Origin: Pseudoteredinibacter isoporae
GTDB taxonomy: Bacteria > Pseudomonadota > Gammaproteobacteria > Pseudomonadales > Cellvibrionaceae
Assembly: GCF_011602085.1 (NCBI RefSeq)
Contig: NZ_JAAONY010000002.1
Location: 248,001-312,000, forward strand
Length of the DNA: 64,000 nt
Reading direction: 5' to 3'
Shown: piece by piece, positions 10,480 to 20,466 of the stretch
Numbering within the stretch: position 1 is the first letter of the stretch
Layout: every line of letters begins with the position of its first letter
The notes under the pieces: generated by a model
What the model saw: only the letters and a program-made list of their open reading frames with translations
Database searches by the model: none
What the model was told of the DNA's origin: nothing
Program-made: the position numbers and the translations under genes

Positions 10480-13083
10480 CTAGGCATTACCTTCAAGAAA
10501 ATCTTTTGCAAAGCGCTGCAATACACCGCCTGCTTCGTACACATGCACTTCGGCCGCAGTATCCAGGCGACAGGTTACAGGCACTTCCACACGCTCACCG
10601 TCACGGCGATTAATTACCAGAGTCAAATCAGCGCGAGGCGAAGGCGTACCGATCACATCAAATGTTTCTGTACCATCGATGCCATAGGTCTCTCGAGTAT
10701 CACCCGCTTTAAATTCCAGCGGCAACACCCCCATGCCCACCAAATTGGTGCGGTGAATACGCTCAAAACCTTCCGCAACAATGGCTTCAACACCGGCCAG
10801 ACGAACACCTTTTGCCGCCCAGTCGCGGGATGAACCCTGCCCATAATCTGCACCGGCAACGATGATCAGGTTCTGACCTCGATCCATATAGGTTTCAATG
10901 GCTTCCCACATGCGGGTTTGTTTGCCTTCCGGCTCAACACGCGCCAGAGACCCTTGAATCACTTCACCAGCATCATCACGACACATTTCGTTCAACAGTT
11001 TCGGGTTGGCGAAGGTTGCGCGCTGAGCGGTCAGGTGATCACCACGGTGGGTTGCGTAAGAGTTGAAGTCTTCTTCCGGCAATCCCATTTTCGCCAGATA
11101 CTCACCGGCCGCGCTGCTGGCCAGAATTGCGTTGGAGGGAGACAAGTGATCCGTCGTAATGTTGTCACCCAGCACCGCCAACGGACGCATGCCACTTAAT
11201 GTACGCTCACCGGCCAGTGCCCCTTCCCAGTATGGGGGGCGACGGATGTAAGTACTTTGCGGACGCCAGTCGTACAAAGGTGACTCTGCTTCTTCGACAG
11301 CACCCAGATCAAACATTGGAATATAAACCTGCTGGAACTGCTCAGGTTTCACATGCTTGTTAACGATCGCATCGATTTCTTCATCGGAAGGCCAGATATC
11401 TTTCAAACAGATATCGTTTCCATCGGCATCCTGACCCAGCACATCCTGCTCAATATCAAAACGCACCGTACCGGCAATCGCATAGGCTACAACCAATGGC
11501 GGAGAAGCCAGGAAAGCTTGTTTGGCATAAGGGTGAATACGACCATCAAAGTTTCGGTTACCCGAGAGGACCGCCGTAGAATACAAATCGCGATCAATCA
11601 CTTCCTGCTGAATCGCTGGATCCAGCGCACCGGACATGCCGTTACAGGTTGTACACGCGTAGGCAACAATACCGAAACCCAGCTTTTCCAATTCTGGCAA
11701 CAGGCCGGCTTCTTCCAAATACAACTTGGCCACTTTGGAGCCTGGCGCAAAGGAGGATTTAACCCAAGGTTTGCGAATTAATCCCAGCTCATTTGCCTTG
11801 CGTGCCAACAAACCGGCAGCCACAACATTGCGCGGGTTTGAGGTGTTCGTGCAACTGGTAATTGCGGCAATAATTACCGCGCCATCCGGCATTTTGCCTT
11901 CCGCTTCTTCCGCTTTGGCTTTGTCCAGATCCACAGCGATACCACGCTCGGCCAAGGCCGAGGTCGGCAAACGGCGATGTGGATTGGAGGGGCCCGCCAT
12001 ATTGCGGCCAACGCTGGAAAGATCGAATTCCAGTACACGCTCGTACTCGGCTTCCACCATGTGGTCAGCCCACAAACCAGTTTGCTTGGCATAGTTTTCA
12101 ACCAAAGCAATCTGTTCCGGCTCGCGCCCGGTTAGCTTCAGGTAATCGATGGTTTGCTCATCGATATAAAACATGCCCGCCGACGCGCCGTATTCAGGTG
12201 TCATATTGGAGATGGTCGCACGATCACCAATCGTCAGTTCTGCGGCACCTTCACCATAGAATTCAAGGTAAGAAGAGACAACTCGCTCCTGGCGCAGGAA
12301 CTCGGTAATAGCCAATACAATGTCCGTGGCGGTGATTCCCGGCTTACGCTTGCCGGTTAACTTCACACCAACAATGTCGGGAAGACGCATCATGGATGGA
12401 CGGCCCAACATAACCGTTTCCGCTTCCAAACCACCAACACCAATCGCAATCACACCCAACGCATCAACATGGGGGGTATGAGAATCCGTACCCACACAGG
12501 TATCGGGGTACGCAACGCCATCGCGGTTTTGAATGACCGGAGACATTTTTTCCAGATTGATCTGGTGCATGATGCCGTTACCGGCGGGAATCACGTCTAC
12601 ATTTTTAAATGCGGTTTTGGTCCACTCGATAAAGTGGAAACGGTCTTCGTTGCGACGATCTTCAATAGCGCGGTTTTTCTCAAATGCGTCGGGATCGAAA
12701 CCCGGAGCTTCCACCGCCAAAGAGTGATCGACAATCAACTGAGTCGGAACAACCGGATTTACCTTGGAAGGATCCCCGCCCTGCTCCGCAATCGCATCGC
12801 GCAAACCGGCAAGGTCAACCAACGCGGTTTGTCCCAGAATGTCGTGGCACACAACACGCGCTGGATACCAGGGAAAATCCAAATCGCGGCGATGTTCAAT
12901 AATTTGAGTCAGACAATCATTGAGCGTTTCCGGTTCACAACGACGAACCAATTGCTCGGCCAACACCTTGGAGGTGTAATTTAATTTATCGTAGGCACCA
13001 GGCTTAATGGCCTCTACGGCGGCACGAGTGTCAAAGAAGTCGACATCACTGCCTGGTAGAGACTTACGGAATTCAGTGTTCAT
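10480..13083 (-). CDS. acnD: Fe/S-dependent 2-methylisocitrate dehydratase AcnD
   Basis: 867 aa aconitase-superfamily enzyme of the AcnD type, which dehydrates 2-methylcitrate to 2-methylaconitate in propionate catabolism. The three [4Fe-4S] cysteines are visible: one in ITSCTNTSNP (about residue 410) and two in ACTTCNGM (about 477-480). The C-terminal swivel domain has GADYGQGSSRDWAAKG (about 755-770) with the active-site SSRDW. Length and N-terminus (FRKSLPGSDVDFFDTRAAV) fit AcnD rather than AcnA, and linkage to prpF, prpC and prpB confirms the role. AGGTG precedes the ATG. It sits third in the enzymatic part of the operon, after prpC and a strong hairpin. Confidence 0.94.
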   Translation of the reverse strand: MNTEFRKSLPGSDVDFFDTRAAVEAIKPGAYDKLNYTSKVLAEQLVRRCEPETLNDCLTQIIEHRRDLDFPWYPARVVCHDILGQTALVDLAGLRDAIAEQGGDPSKVNPVVPTQLIVDHSLAVEAPGFDPDAFEKNRAIEDRRNEDRFHFIEWTKTAFKNVDVIPAGNGIMHQINLEKMSPVIQNRDGVAYPDTCVGTDSHTPHVDALGVIAIGVGGLEAETVMLGRPSMMRLPDIVGVKLTGKRKPGITATDIVLAITEFLRQERVVSSYLEFYGEGAAELTIGDRATISNMTPEYGASAGMFYIDEQTIDYLKLTGREPEQIALVENYAKQTGLWADHMVEAEYERVLEFDLSSVGRNMAGPSNPHRRLPTSALAERGIAVDLDKAKAEEAEGKMPDGAVIIAAITSCTNTSNPRNVVAAGLLARKANELGLIRKPWVKSSFAPGSKVAKLYLEEAGLLPELEKLGFGIVAYACTTCNGMSGALDPAIQQEVIDRDLYSTAVLSGNRNFDGRIHPYAKQAFLASPPLVVAYAIAGTVRFDIEQDVLGQDADGNDICLKDIWPSDEEIDAIVNKHVKPEQFQQVYIPMFDLGAVEEAESPLYDWRPQSTYIRRPPYWEGALAGERTLSGMRPLAVLGDNITTDHLSPSNAILASSAAGEYLAKMGLPEEDFNSYATHRGDHLTAQRATFANPKLLNEMCRDDAGEVIQGSLARVEPEGKQTRMWEAIETYMDRGQNLIIVAGADYGQGSSRDWAAKGVRLAGVEAIVAEGFERIHRTNLVGMGVLPLEFKAGDTRETYGIDGTETFDVIGTPSPRADLTLVINRRDGERVEVPVTCRLDTAAEVHVYEAGGVLQRFAKDFLEGNA

Positions 13084-13186
13084 ATAACACCTGTAAAAGA
13101 ACTTTTTAGATTTACTTCGAGACAGCTGTATTTGGTATTTTTCTTTGCTCTTAAATAGAGCGACAAATCACGGTAATACAACAAAG

Positions 13187-13219
13187 CCCGACGACCGCAA
13201 GAAGCCAGCGGCCATCGGG
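13187..13219 (-). terminator. Strong hairpin after prpC, inside the prp operon
   Basis: A 12-bp stem (with two G-T pairs) between CCCGATGGCCGC and GCGGTCGTCGGG, loop of nine bases, is followed on the minus strand by CTTTGTTGT. It lies 15 bp after the prpC stop and 104 bp before the acnD start. It could partly terminate transcription and lower acnD-prpF expression relative to prpBC. Confidence 0.6.
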
Positions 13220-13233
13220 TAAAACCTCAACGA

Positions 13234-14355
13234 TTAACGCTCAGCGATTGACGGCACAGGACGCAGCTCTTCACCGGTATATTCTGCCGACGGGCGAATA
13301 ATACGGTTATCTGCGCGCTGCTCCATAACGTGAGCAGCCCAACCGGTTACACGGGATACCACAAAGATCGGTGTAAACAGTTTGGTTGGAATGTCCATAA
13401 AGTGATAAGCCGATGCGTGGAAGAAATCGGCGTTACAGAACAACTTCTTCTCGCGCCACATCACTTCTTCACAACGTACGGAAACCGGGTACAGGACGGT
13501 ATCACCCACATCACTGGCCAATTTTTCAGACCATTCTTTGATAATGGCGTTACGTGGATCAGACTCGGAATAGATTGCATGACCGAAGCCCATGATCTTT
13601 TCTTTGCGCTCCAGCATGCCCATCATTTCACGCTCGGCTTCGTCAGCTGATTTCCAGTTTTCGATCATTTCCATTGCGGCCTCATTGGCGCCACCGTGCA
13701 GTGGACCACGCAGAGAACCGATTGCACCGGTTACACAACTGTGCATATCAGACAAGGTCGACGCACACACTCGGGCGGTAAACGTAGACGCATTAAACTC
13801 GTGCTCGGCGTACAGAATCAGAGACACGTTCATTACACGCTCGTGCAACTCATTGGGCTTCTCGCCACGCAGCATATGCAGGAAGTGAGCACCAATGGTG
13901 TCGTCATCGGTTTCGGTTTCAATTTTCACACCATCATGGCTGAAACGATACCAATAACAGATCATTGAACTCAGCGTCGCCAGGATACGATCTGCCTGAT
14001 CACCCTGCTCGTCAAAGCTCATTTCCGTTTCCAGATTGCCCAGCATAGAAACACCGGTACGCATCACATCCATGGGATGGGCGTCTTTAGGAATGTTTTC
14101 CAATACGGTTTTTAAAGGTGCCGGCAAACCACGCAGCCCCTTCAGTTTGGTTTTGTAGGCATCCAATTCAGCCTGATTCGGCAAGTTGCCTTTCAAGATC
14201 AGGTGAGCCACTTCTTCAAACTCACATTTTTCTGCCAGATCTTTTACATCATAACCACGATAAGTTAAGCCAGAACCGGACTTGCCTACGGTAGACAATG
14301 CGGTTTTACCGGCCACCTGGCCTCGCAGGCCTGCACCACTGAGTACTTTAGCCAT
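13234..14355 (-). CDS. prpC: 2-methylcitrate synthase PrpC
   Basis: 373 aa citrate-synthase-family enzyme that condenses propionyl-CoA with oxaloacetate to 2-methylcitrate, the entry step of the cycle. The short N-terminus without the regulatory extension of hexameric citrate synthases, and the opening LRGQVAGKTALSTVGKSGSG, are PrpC-like. Catalytic residues are seen in LHGGANEAAMEM (His, about 220), MGFGHAIYSESDPR (His, about 256) and the C-terminal EQRADNRIIRPSAEYTG (arginines binding substrate). GGGAG seven bases before the ATG supports the start. It follows prpB with a 177-bp gap and is followed by a strong hairpin. Confidence 0.94.
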   Translation of the reverse strand: MAKVLSGAGLRGQVAGKTALSTVGKSGSGLTYRGYDVKDLAEKCEFEEVAHLILKGNLPNQAELDAYKTKLKGLRGLPAPLKTVLENIPKDAHPMDVMRTGVSMLGNLETEMSFDEQGDQADRILATLSSMICYWYRFSHDGVKIETETDDDTIGAHFLHMLRGEKPNELHERVMNVSLILYAEHEFNASTFTARVCASTLSDMHSCVTGAIGSLRGPLHGGANEAAMEMIENWKSADEAEREMMGMLERKEKIMGFGHAIYSESDPRNAIIKEWSEKLASDVGDTVLYPVSVRCEEVMWREKKLFCNADFFHASAYHFMDIPTKLFTPIFVVSRVTGWAAHVMEQRADNRIIRPSAEYTGEELRPVPSIAER

Positions 14356-14532
14356 TATATTTCTCCCAGACTTTGATTTTTTAATTCGCTTGCTGCTGTT
14401 TCTAAACTAAAGGCCAAATATGACAATTGGCCCTTGTCTCATTTCAATTTACTGCCACTTTTTTCTTCGGCGCTTTCTCTTAGGCACTTTTTACCAGCTA
14501 CCTGTTCAGCTACCGACACCGACGTCTTCAAC

Positions 14533-15423
14533 CTACTTATTTTTGCCTTCGGCAAACAGAGCATCCAACTTCTGCTCGTAATCGTGGTAACCCAGGTAAT
14601 CGTACAGCTCCATGCGGGTTTGCATGGTGTCGATGACATTGCGCTGGTGACCATCTTCCAGCAGTGCGCGATACACCGCTTCGGCAGCTTTATTCATGGC
14701 ACGGAAAGCCGACAGTGGGTACAAAATAATACCCGCGCCCCACTCACCCAATTGCTCGCGAGTCCACAATTCCGTCTGACCAAACTCGGTCATGTTCGCC
14801 AGAATAGGTACATCCAACGCTTCCGAGAAAGCGCGGTAATGCTCTTCGGTTTTTACCGCTTCAGCAAAAATACCGTCAGCGCCTGCGGCAACGTAGGCCT
14901 TGGCACGTTCAAGGGCTTTTTCCAGGCCTTCCTGGGCAAACGCATCGGTGCGCGCCATGATAAAGAAATCCGGATCGGTACGCGCATCGACAGCAGCTTT
15001 AATTCGATCCACCATTTCTTCAGTGGAAACAATTTCTTTATTGGGGCGGTGGCCACAACGTTTTTGAGCAACCTGATCCTCGATATGTACCGCGGCCGCG
15101 CCAGCTTTCTCCATATCGCGAATGGTTTTGGCGATATTAAATGCACCACCCCACCCAGTATCGATGTCCACCAACAAAGGCAGATCACAAGCCGAGGTAA
15201 TGCGTGATACATCGGCCAGTACATCGTTCAGAGAAGTCATGCCCAAATCCGGCAGACCGTATGAGGCATTGGCGACGCCACCACCTGAAAGATAAATGGC
15301 CTGATGACCATTCTGCTGAGCCATCATGGCGGTATAGGCATTAATAGTACCCACAACCTGCAAAGGTTTATTGTTGATCAGGGCTTTGCGGAATTTCGCA
15401 CCCGGTGAGAGGCGTTCGCTCAT
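14533..15423 (-). CDS. prpB: 2-methylisocitrate lyase PrpB
   Basis: 296 aa member of the isocitrate-lyase superfamily that splits 2-methylisocitrate into pyruvate and succinate. The catalytic loop [14 protein letters not shown] (about residues 120-133) has the KRCGH motif specific to methylisocitrate lyase. The metal-binding aspartates are in [12 protein letters not shown] (about 81-92), and IHIEDQ-type residues (VHIEDQVAQ) follow. The ATG at 15423 is preferred over 15435 because AATTGGAGGACACT places GGAGG at ideal spacing. It begins only 12 bp after the gntR stop, so it is almost surely co-transcribed with the regulator gene. Confidence 0.94.
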   Translation of the reverse strand: MSERLSPGAKFRKALINNKPLQVVGTINAYTAMMAQQNGHQAIYLSGGGVANASYGLPDLGMTSLNDVLADVSRITSACDLPLLVDIDTGWGGAFNIAKTIRDMEKAGAAAVHIEDQVAQKRCGHRPNKEIVSTEEMVDRIKAAVDARTDPDFFIMARTDAFAQEGLEKALERAKAYVAAGADGIFAEAVKTEEHYRAFSEALDVPILANMTEFGQTELWTREQLGEWGAGIILYPLSAFRAMNKAAEAVYRALLEDGHQRNVIDTMQTRMELYDYLGYHDYEQKLDALFAEGKNK

Positions 15424-15435
15424 AGTGTCCTCCAA

Positions 15436-16131
15436 TTAAGTATTTGCTTGCGCCTCTGCTTCTTGCAGCAGGCGCGCTTGAATATTATTACGAGATGCTC
15501 GGATATGCCGGCGCATCAAGAATTCGGCCAGTTCGCCATCGCGATCTTCGATGGCATCAATAATCTGGGTGTGCTCGCGAAAAGCGCGGTGTGCCCTGGG
15601 GCTGGACATGCCGTATTGATAACGGTACATGCGCACAAGGTGATAGAGATCGTCACAGAGCAAGCCAATCAACTTTTGGTTTTTGCAGCACTGCACAATC
15701 TTGTAATGAAAATCCAGATCCCCTTCTTTCTGGTAGTAGGACTGGCCCTTTTGAAGGGCATCCATACTCATATGCTGCTCAAGCAAACGCCTGAGTTCAG
15801 CCAGGTCGTCATCGCTGCGGTGTTCAGCGGCAAGGCGACAGGCCATACCTTCGAGTGGCTCGCGCACTTCGGAGATTTCAATCATATCCTGGGCAGACAG
15901 GGTCACTACCCGGGCGCCAACGTTGGGTTTGCGAATCAGCAGCCCGCAGGCTTCCAGGCGGGCAATCGCTTCACGCAAGGGACCACGGGATATACCCAGG
16001 GACTTAGCCAGTTCAGGTTCGGAAATTTTACTGCCGGCGGGGATACTGCCTTCGACAATAGCGGTCACCAGATCCTGAAAGACCTTGTCGGCTATGGTTC
16101 TCAGCGGAATGGATTCCAAGGGCAGCCTCAT
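15436..16131 (-). CDS. GntR-family (FCD/FadR subfamily) regulator of the prp operon
   Basis: 231 aa GntR-type regulator. The N-terminal winged helix (about residues 8-75) contains GSKISEPELAKSLGISRGPL and REAIARLEACGLL. The C-terminal all-helical FCD domain (about 85-220) has the typical Asp/His metal-site residues spread through EVREPLEGMACRLAAEH and DLDFHYKIVQCC. The ATG at 16131 is chosen over a TTG at 16176 because the family sequence begins there. As first gene of a tight gntR-prpBC-acnD-prpF operon it is the expected propionate-responsive repressor, with a 2-methylcitrate-type effector inferred. This differs from the sigma-54 PrpR of enterobacteria. Two palindromes in its promoter are likely operators. 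Confidence 0.9.
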   Translation of the reverse strand: MRLPLESIPLRTIADKVFQDLVTAIVEGSIPAGSKISEPELAKSLGISRGPLREAIARLEACGLLIRKPNVGARVVTLSAQDMIEISEVREPLEGMACRLAAEHRSDDDLAELRRLLEQHMSMDALQKGQSYYQKEGDLDFHYKIVQCCKNQKLIGLLCDDLYHLVRMYRYQYGMSSPRAHRAFREHTQIIDAIEDRDGELAEFLMRRHIRASRNNIQARLLQEAEAQANT

Positions 16132-16212
16132 CAGGTTTAAACACGTTTTCAGCCATCGCAACGGGAAACCTGCCAAGAAGCAGTTTTCGTGTTCGATTTT
16201 GCGCTGGGCCGA

Positions 16213-16230
16213 AAGATTGTTGACAATCTT
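16213..16230. promoter_or_regulatory. Putative GntR operator 1 (AAGATTGT-TG-ACAATCTT)
   Basis: A perfect inverted repeat with 8-base arms and a 2-base centre sits just downstream of the predicted -10 element of the gntR-prp promoter, where a bound repressor would block initiation. Its core TTGTTGACAA is close to that of operator 2 and fits the short TTGT...ACAA palindromes bound by FCD-type GntR regulators. Confidence 0.65.
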
Positions 16231-16242
16231 AAGAGTGAAAAG

Positions 16243-16271
16243 AGTTTATTGGCCGAGATACCCCCTGTCAA
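16243..16271 (-). promoter_or_regulatory. Sigma-70 promoter of the gntR-prp operon
   Basis: On the minus strand TTGACA (+ coordinates 16266-16271) is separated by exactly 17 bases from TAAACT (16243-16248). This is a consensus -35 and a 4/6 -10 element. It lies about 110 bp upstream of the gntR start and between the two palindromes proposed as operators. Confidence 0.6.
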
Positions 16272-16290
16272 GGCCAGGAAAGCTATACTT

Positions 16291-16300
16291 TTGTCGACAA
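16291..16300. promoter_or_regulatory. Putative GntR operator 2 (TTGTCGACAA)
   Basis: A perfect 10-bp palindrome lies 20 bp upstream of the -35 element of the gntR-prp promoter. It shares the TTGT-N2-ACAA core with operator 1, whose centre is about 74 bp away, close to seven helical turns. This spacing would allow looping or cooperative binding. Confidence 0.6.
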
Positions 16301-16445
16301 TATGCCCTAACGCTATAAAAACGTATAAATAACAAGCGAAATCAACTTTCCTGCAAATAGCCAGCCCAATGTCTAGTGGTTGTCACAATTAAAGGGCATA
16401 ATTCCGGCTTTGCTTTATAAGCCAAGTACAGGGCCGCAAGACCGA

Positions 16446-16982
16446 ATGCCGAAAAAGTTGTTAAAACGTTGGATTCCTGATCCGGAGAAGATCAAGCGGC
16501 AACCCGGCCTCCATCTACTAGGCTCCCTGCTGGATGATCCCAACCTCTTCCACCTGAATCGTCATTCCGTATCGGTTGCCTTCTTTGTGGGTTTGTTTTG
16601 CACATTTATTCCTATGCCCGGTCAGATGGTTCTGGCCGCCTTTATGGCCTTTGTGCTGCGCAGCAATCTGCCGATTTCCGTGGGACTGGTCTGGATCAGC
16701 AACCCCATCACCATCCCCCCTATTTTCTACGCCTGTTACCGGCTGGGCGTTTGGATGCTTCAAGCACCGGAACTGGAATTCAGTATTGAGCTGTCCTGGG
16801 CCTGGGTATACGAAGAATTCCCCAAACTGTGGATACCTCTGGTGACCGGCTCCCTCTTCTGCGCGGTCTTCTTTGGTTGCCTGGGTTACTTGTTCATTCA
16901 GGGATTCTGGCGCTGGCATGTTGTCAGCAACTGGGAAAAGAGAAAGATGGCCAGGCGCGCCAGCAAGAATAACGACACCTGA
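16446..16982 (+). CDS. DUF2062 domain membrane protein
   Basis: 178 aa protein with a DUF2062 domain covering most of its length: an N-terminal soluble stretch, then two or three hydrophobic segments (about residues 42-75, 78-100, 130-158). Family features visible are SVSVAFFVGLFCTFIPMPGQ (about 40-59) and WISNPITIPPIFYACYRLG (about 79-98). The function of the family is unknown; members are inner-membrane proteins and in pseudomonads are found beside lolCDE, as here. The ATG at 16446 is chosen because the family sequence starts there; the open frame extends to 16380. It converges with lolE. Confidence 0.85.
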   Translation: MPKKLLKRWIPDPEKIKRQPGLHLLGSLLDDPNLFHLNRHSVSVAFFVGLFCTFIPMPGQMVLAAFMAFVLRSNLPISVGLVWISNPITIPPIFYACYRLGVWMLQAPELEFSIELSWAWVYEEFPKLWIPLVTGSLFCAVFFGCLGYLFIQGFWRWHVVSNWEKRKMARRASKNNDT

Positions 16983-17036
16983 ACCCGTTTAGGAATCAAA
17001 AAAGCAGAAGCAGCCAAGAAGAATTAACCAAAAACG

Positions 17037-18296
17037 CTATTCGTAGCGCAGCACCTTCGCCGGGCCAATATTCGCCGCCCGCCACGCTGGATAAAGTGAT
17101 GCCAGCAAGCTCATAGAAAAAGCACTCAAGCTGATCACCAACACATCCTCCAAGCGTAAATCCGAAGGCACATAGCTGATTGGGTACACATCCGATTGCA
17201 GAAACTGAAAACCCAACACAGCTTCCAGCCCTGCCACCATCTCGGGTAGCAATACAGCCAAGCCAGAACCCAAAGCCGCACCCAGCCCCGCTCCAACCAA
17301 GCCGATCAAAGCGCCCTGAATCACGAAAATGGTCATGATGCCCGCCGTGCTGGCACCCATAGTACGCAGAATTGCGATACTGCCTTGCTTTTCAATCACC
17401 ACCATCACCAGCGTCGACACCACATTAAAAGCCGCGATGGCAATGATCAGCATTAGAATCAAGCCCACCAAACGCTTGGACATCTTCACGCCGTGATAGA
17501 GATTGCCTTTCGTGTGCGTCCAGTCAGACACATAATAGCTGTAGCCCAACTCCTGACTTAAAAACAATCGTAGCTGTGGCGCCAAATCCAAATCGCTGAG
17601 TGATAAACGCAAGCCTGTAACCCGATCCGGCACCGAAGAGAGTTGCGCGGCTTGTTGCAGCCCAGCCAGAATCAAATGCTGATCCAGTTCCGTGCCAGTG
17701 TGTACAGTATCGAGAACCTTCAGCACTTTGATTTTGGCACCGCGACCACGACGCTCCGCAGGAATAACCAGACGAAAGCTTTGCCCTTTGTCCAGACTCA
17801 ATTTTTTTGCCAGAGCCGAACCCACAATCACTTGCGGCGAGGTGGATACTTGGGAAAGCTCAGCCAATAATTCCGGCTTCACAAAATCACCAATCACCGA
17901 AACCTTCAGCTCGCGCTCGGGCTCAATGCCATAAACCACCACAGGCATGGTTTTGCCTTTGCGATTTGCCAGCCCCTGCATTTCCACGAAGGGTGCAATC
18001 GCGCTTACCTCAGGCTTGTCTTTTAATTGCCCGGCCAATTCCTGCCAGTCTTCAATGCCACCGCGTTGATACACGGAAACCTGAGGCACCAAGCCCAGAA
18101 TCCGTTGGCGCAGCTCAGCTTCAAAACCATTCATTAAAGACAGCACAACAATCAATACCGCCACGCCTAAAATCATAGCAGCCATCGACAATCGAGAGAT
18201 AAAACTGACCAGAATCGAACCGGATAGCGAGCCCGCGCCTTTGCGGCGACTCCCACCGTAACGCAAGCCAATTAAAGGCGCGTAATGTCGAATCAT
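17037..18296 (-). CDS. lolE: Lipoprotein-releasing ABC transporter permease LolE/LolC-type
   Basis: 419 aa inner-membrane permease of the LolCDE complex, which extracts mature lipoproteins from the inner membrane and hands them to LolA. It has the typical layout: one N-terminal transmembrane helix (about residues 30-55, followed by [20 protein letters not shown]), a large periplasmic domain (about 56-275) and three C-terminal helices (about 280-410). The motif [20 protein letters not shown] and the end [20 protein letters not shown] are family hallmarks. Its start overlaps the lolD stop by four bases, so translation is coupled. It is named LolE because it comes after lolD; LolC and LolE are hard to separate by sequence alone. 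Confidence 0.9.
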   Translation of the reverse strand: MIRHYAPLIGLRYGGSRRKGAGSLSGSILVSFISRLSMAAMILGVAVLIVVLSLMNGFEAELRQRILGLVPQVSVYQRGGIEDWQELAGQLKDKPEVSAIAPFVEMQGLANRKGKTMPVVVYGIEPERELKVSVIGDFVKPELLAELSQVSTSPQVIVGSALAKKLSLDKGQSFRLVIPAERRGRGAKIKVLKVLDTVHTGTELDQHLILAGLQQAAQLSSVPDRVTGLRLSLSDLDLAPQLRLFLSQELGYSYYVSDWTHTKGNLYHGVKMSKRLVGLILMLIIAIAAFNVVSTLVMVVIEKQGSIAILRTMGASTAGIMTIFVIQGALIGLVGAGLGAALGSGLAVLLPEMVAGLEAVLGFQFLQSDVYPISYVPSDLRLEDVLVISLSAFSMSLLASLYPAWRAANIGPAKVLRYE

Positions 18297-18979
18297 AGTT
18301 GATCAACCTGCTGCAGCTGGCGTCTTTCCAACTTTAAAACCCTGTCCATACGCATGGCCAGAGATTGATCGTGGGTAACCAGCACAAAACTGATGCCCAA
18401 TTGCTTATTGAGATCTTCCATAAGCGCTTCAATTTCGGCAGCCGTTTCTGCATCGAGGTTTCCGGTGGGTTCATCCATCAGCACACATTCCGGACGATTC
18501 ACCAATGCACGAGCAATCGCCACGCGTTGTCGCTCACCACCGGATAATGCACTCGGTCGGTGACTGAGCCGCTCTGCCAAACCTACCTGAGCCAACATCT
18601 CTGTTGCCGGTCCTTTGGCTTTCGCCAGGCTCTGACCAGAAATCATCAGGGGCATCGCAACGTTTTCCAACGCACTGAACTCCGGCAATAAATGGTGAAA
18701 CTGATACACAAACCCCATATGGCGATTGCGCATTTGGCCTCGGGCGTTTGGACTCAAACTGGAAAAGGCCTGATCACTCAAGCGCACTTCTCCGCTGCTC
18801 GGTTGATCCAAGCCACCTAAAAGATTCAACAGCGTCGATTTTCCGGAACCGGAGGCACCGACAATCGCAACTCGCTCTGCAGCCTGTAAACTGAAATTAA
18901 TTTTCTCAAGGACATGCACCGGCTCAGGGCCTTCATCGTACGATTTGCATAAATCCACACATTGCAAAACTGAGGTCAT
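18293..18979 (-). CDS. lolD: Lipoprotein-releasing ABC transporter ATPase LolD
   Basis: 228 aa cytoplasmic ATPase of LolCDE. Walker A is GASGSGKST (residues 41-49), the signature is LSGGERQR (145-152), and Walker B with the catalytic glutamate is [12 protein letters not shown] (165-176). The LolD-family segment [20 protein letters not shown] (92-111) is present, which distinguishes LolD from other MacB/FtsE-like ATPases. It lies between the two permease genes, 33 bp after the first and overlapping the second by four bases, forming one minus-strand lolC-lolD-lolE operon. Confidence 0.95.
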   Translation of the reverse strand: MTSVLQCVDLCKSYDEGPEPVHVLEKINFSLQAAERVAIVGASGSGKSTLLNLLGGLDQPSSGEVRLSDQAFSSLSPNARGQMRNRHMGFVYQFHHLLPEFSALENVAMPLMISGQSLAKAKGPATEMLAQVGLAERLSHRPSALSGGERQRVAIARALVNRPECVLMDEPTGNLDAETAAEIEALMEDLNKQLGISFVLVTHDQSLAMRMDRVLKLERRQLQQVDQL

Positions 18980-19012
18980 AGCTGCTCTGTCCTTTTCCTC
19001 ATGGCTCGCTTC

Positions 19013-20251
19013 TTATTCATAACGAAGGGCTTCTGCTGGCTCAATTCGACTGGCCCGATAAGCCGGGTACAGCGTGGCCAACAAGGTAATTAAAAATGCG
19101 ATGCCGCTAACGACTAAAATATCTTTGAGGCGCAACTCCGACGGCAGTTCAGCAATAAAATAAATATCCGGGTCAAACAGTTGCTGACCACTGAGGGATT
19201 CCAACCACTGACTTAAATCACCAATCCAGTAAGCCAGCGGCAATCCAAGCAGAAGCCCCAATACGATACCCATGCCACCCAAGGCCATTCCCTGAGTGAC
19301 GAACACTCTCATCACCTGGCGCTCGCTCATGCCCATAGTACGCAACACGGCAATATCAGCGCGCTTGTCCGCGACCATCAACACCAGAGAGGTAATCACA
19401 TTGAACGCCGCCACAGCGACAATTAAAAAGAGCATGATAGCGATCATGATCTTTTCCATTTTCATGGCCTGGAAGAGACTGCCCTGGGTTTCGGCCCAGC
19501 TCTTAACGTCGGTTTCAACATCCAGTGATTGCTGAATCTCATTCAGACCGGTTTCCGCCTGATATATATCCTCAAAAGCGACCCGGACACCGTGCACTTT
19601 ATCGGCCAGCTTAAAAAGCTTTTGGCCGTCTCGCAGATGAATCATGGCCAGAGACTGATCTACCTGAGCGCCGACTTTAAATACGGCGACCACCGTAAAG
19701 CGCTTACTGCGCGGAAAAGCACCTGCCGGTGTGATACTGACTTCCGGTAAGGTCAGGGTAATTTTATCGCCGACGCGAACCCGCAAGCGCTGTGCAAGGA
19801 TTCGTCCGATCACGATGCCGTACTCCCCTGGCTTAAGGGCCGCCATATCACCAGCGATAATGTGCTGATCAATAATCGATACTTCGCGCTCGCGACCGGG
19901 GTCAATCGCAATCAGGGCCGAATCCATATTGAGGCCGCCGTTGGACAGCAGTGCAAAACCTTCAATATAAGGCGCTGCACCGACAACCTGAGGGTACTCT
20001 TTGGCAGACGCTGCCAGCCCCTCCCAATCTTCTGTATAAGGCGTGGTCGAGATAAAGCCATGGGGAATGACCGCCAGAAGGCGCTGTTTCAGCTCCCGAT
20101 CGAAGCCATTCATGACGGAAAGCACCACCACCAGCGCCATCACCCCGAGCATCATACCCAGGAAAGAAAAACCGCTGACAAAGGAAAGAAACTGGTGACT
20201 GCTCTTGGCTCTGGTGTACCGCAGCCCTATAAATCGCGCTAGATTTGACAT
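19013..20251 (-). CDS. lolC: Lipoprotein-releasing ABC transporter permease LolC-type
   Basis: 412 aa inner-membrane permease, first gene of the lolCDE operon. The N-terminal helix is at about residues 24-50 (FVSGFSFLGMMLGVMALVVV), followed by LSVMNGFDRELKQRLLAVIP. The periplasmic domain spans about 50-265 and should contain the LolA-binding hook. Three C-terminal helices follow, with AFNVITSLVLMVADKRADIA and TLYPAYRASRIEPAEALRY. It is 30% or so identical by eye to the third gene of the operon, consistent with LolC/LolE paralogy. Promoter signals upstream are not clear. Confidence 0.92.
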   Translation of the reverse strand: MSNLARFIGLRYTRAKSSHQFLSFVSGFSFLGMMLGVMALVVVLSVMNGFDRELKQRLLAVIPHGFISTTPYTEDWEGLAASAKEYPQVVGAAPYIEGFALLSNGGLNMDSALIAIDPGREREVSIIDQHIIAGDMAALKPGEYGIVIGRILAQRLRVRVGDKITLTLPEVSITPAGAFPRSKRFTVVAVFKVGAQVDQSLAMIHLRDGQKLFKLADKVHGVRVAFEDIYQAETGLNEIQQSLDVETDVKSWAETQGSLFQAMKMEKIMIAIMLFLIVAVAAFNVITSLVLMVADKRADIAVLRTMGMSERQVMRVFVTQGMALGGMGIVLGLLLGLPLAYWIGDLSQWLESLSGQQLFDPDIYFIAELPSELRLKDILVVSGIAFLITLLATLYPAYRASRIEPAEALRYE

Positions 20252-20466
20252 GGCGCTATTAAACCGAATTCCTTTATAAATTAATAGCTTATTTTAGCAG
20301 CAGCCTCCTACAGGCCCGCGATCCGCTGGCGCATTGTATAAAAGACCAACAAGCATGAATCCCTTGGCTCTGCCGTCGATCCAAAACTTCAAAGAAGGAT
20401 TTAGGAGACACAGCATCTCTCTGAACAACTGCTAGACTTGAAAGAGAATACCGCATTGTCAGGACT

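Noticed and set aside
10480-13083. Housekeeping aconitase AcnA
   Set aside because: Overall type and operon context with prpF, prpC and prpB identify AcnD.
14434-15207. 257-residue plus-strand reading frame over prpB
   Set aside because: Antisense shadow; it lies opposite a gene with intact catalytic motifs and has no family similarity.
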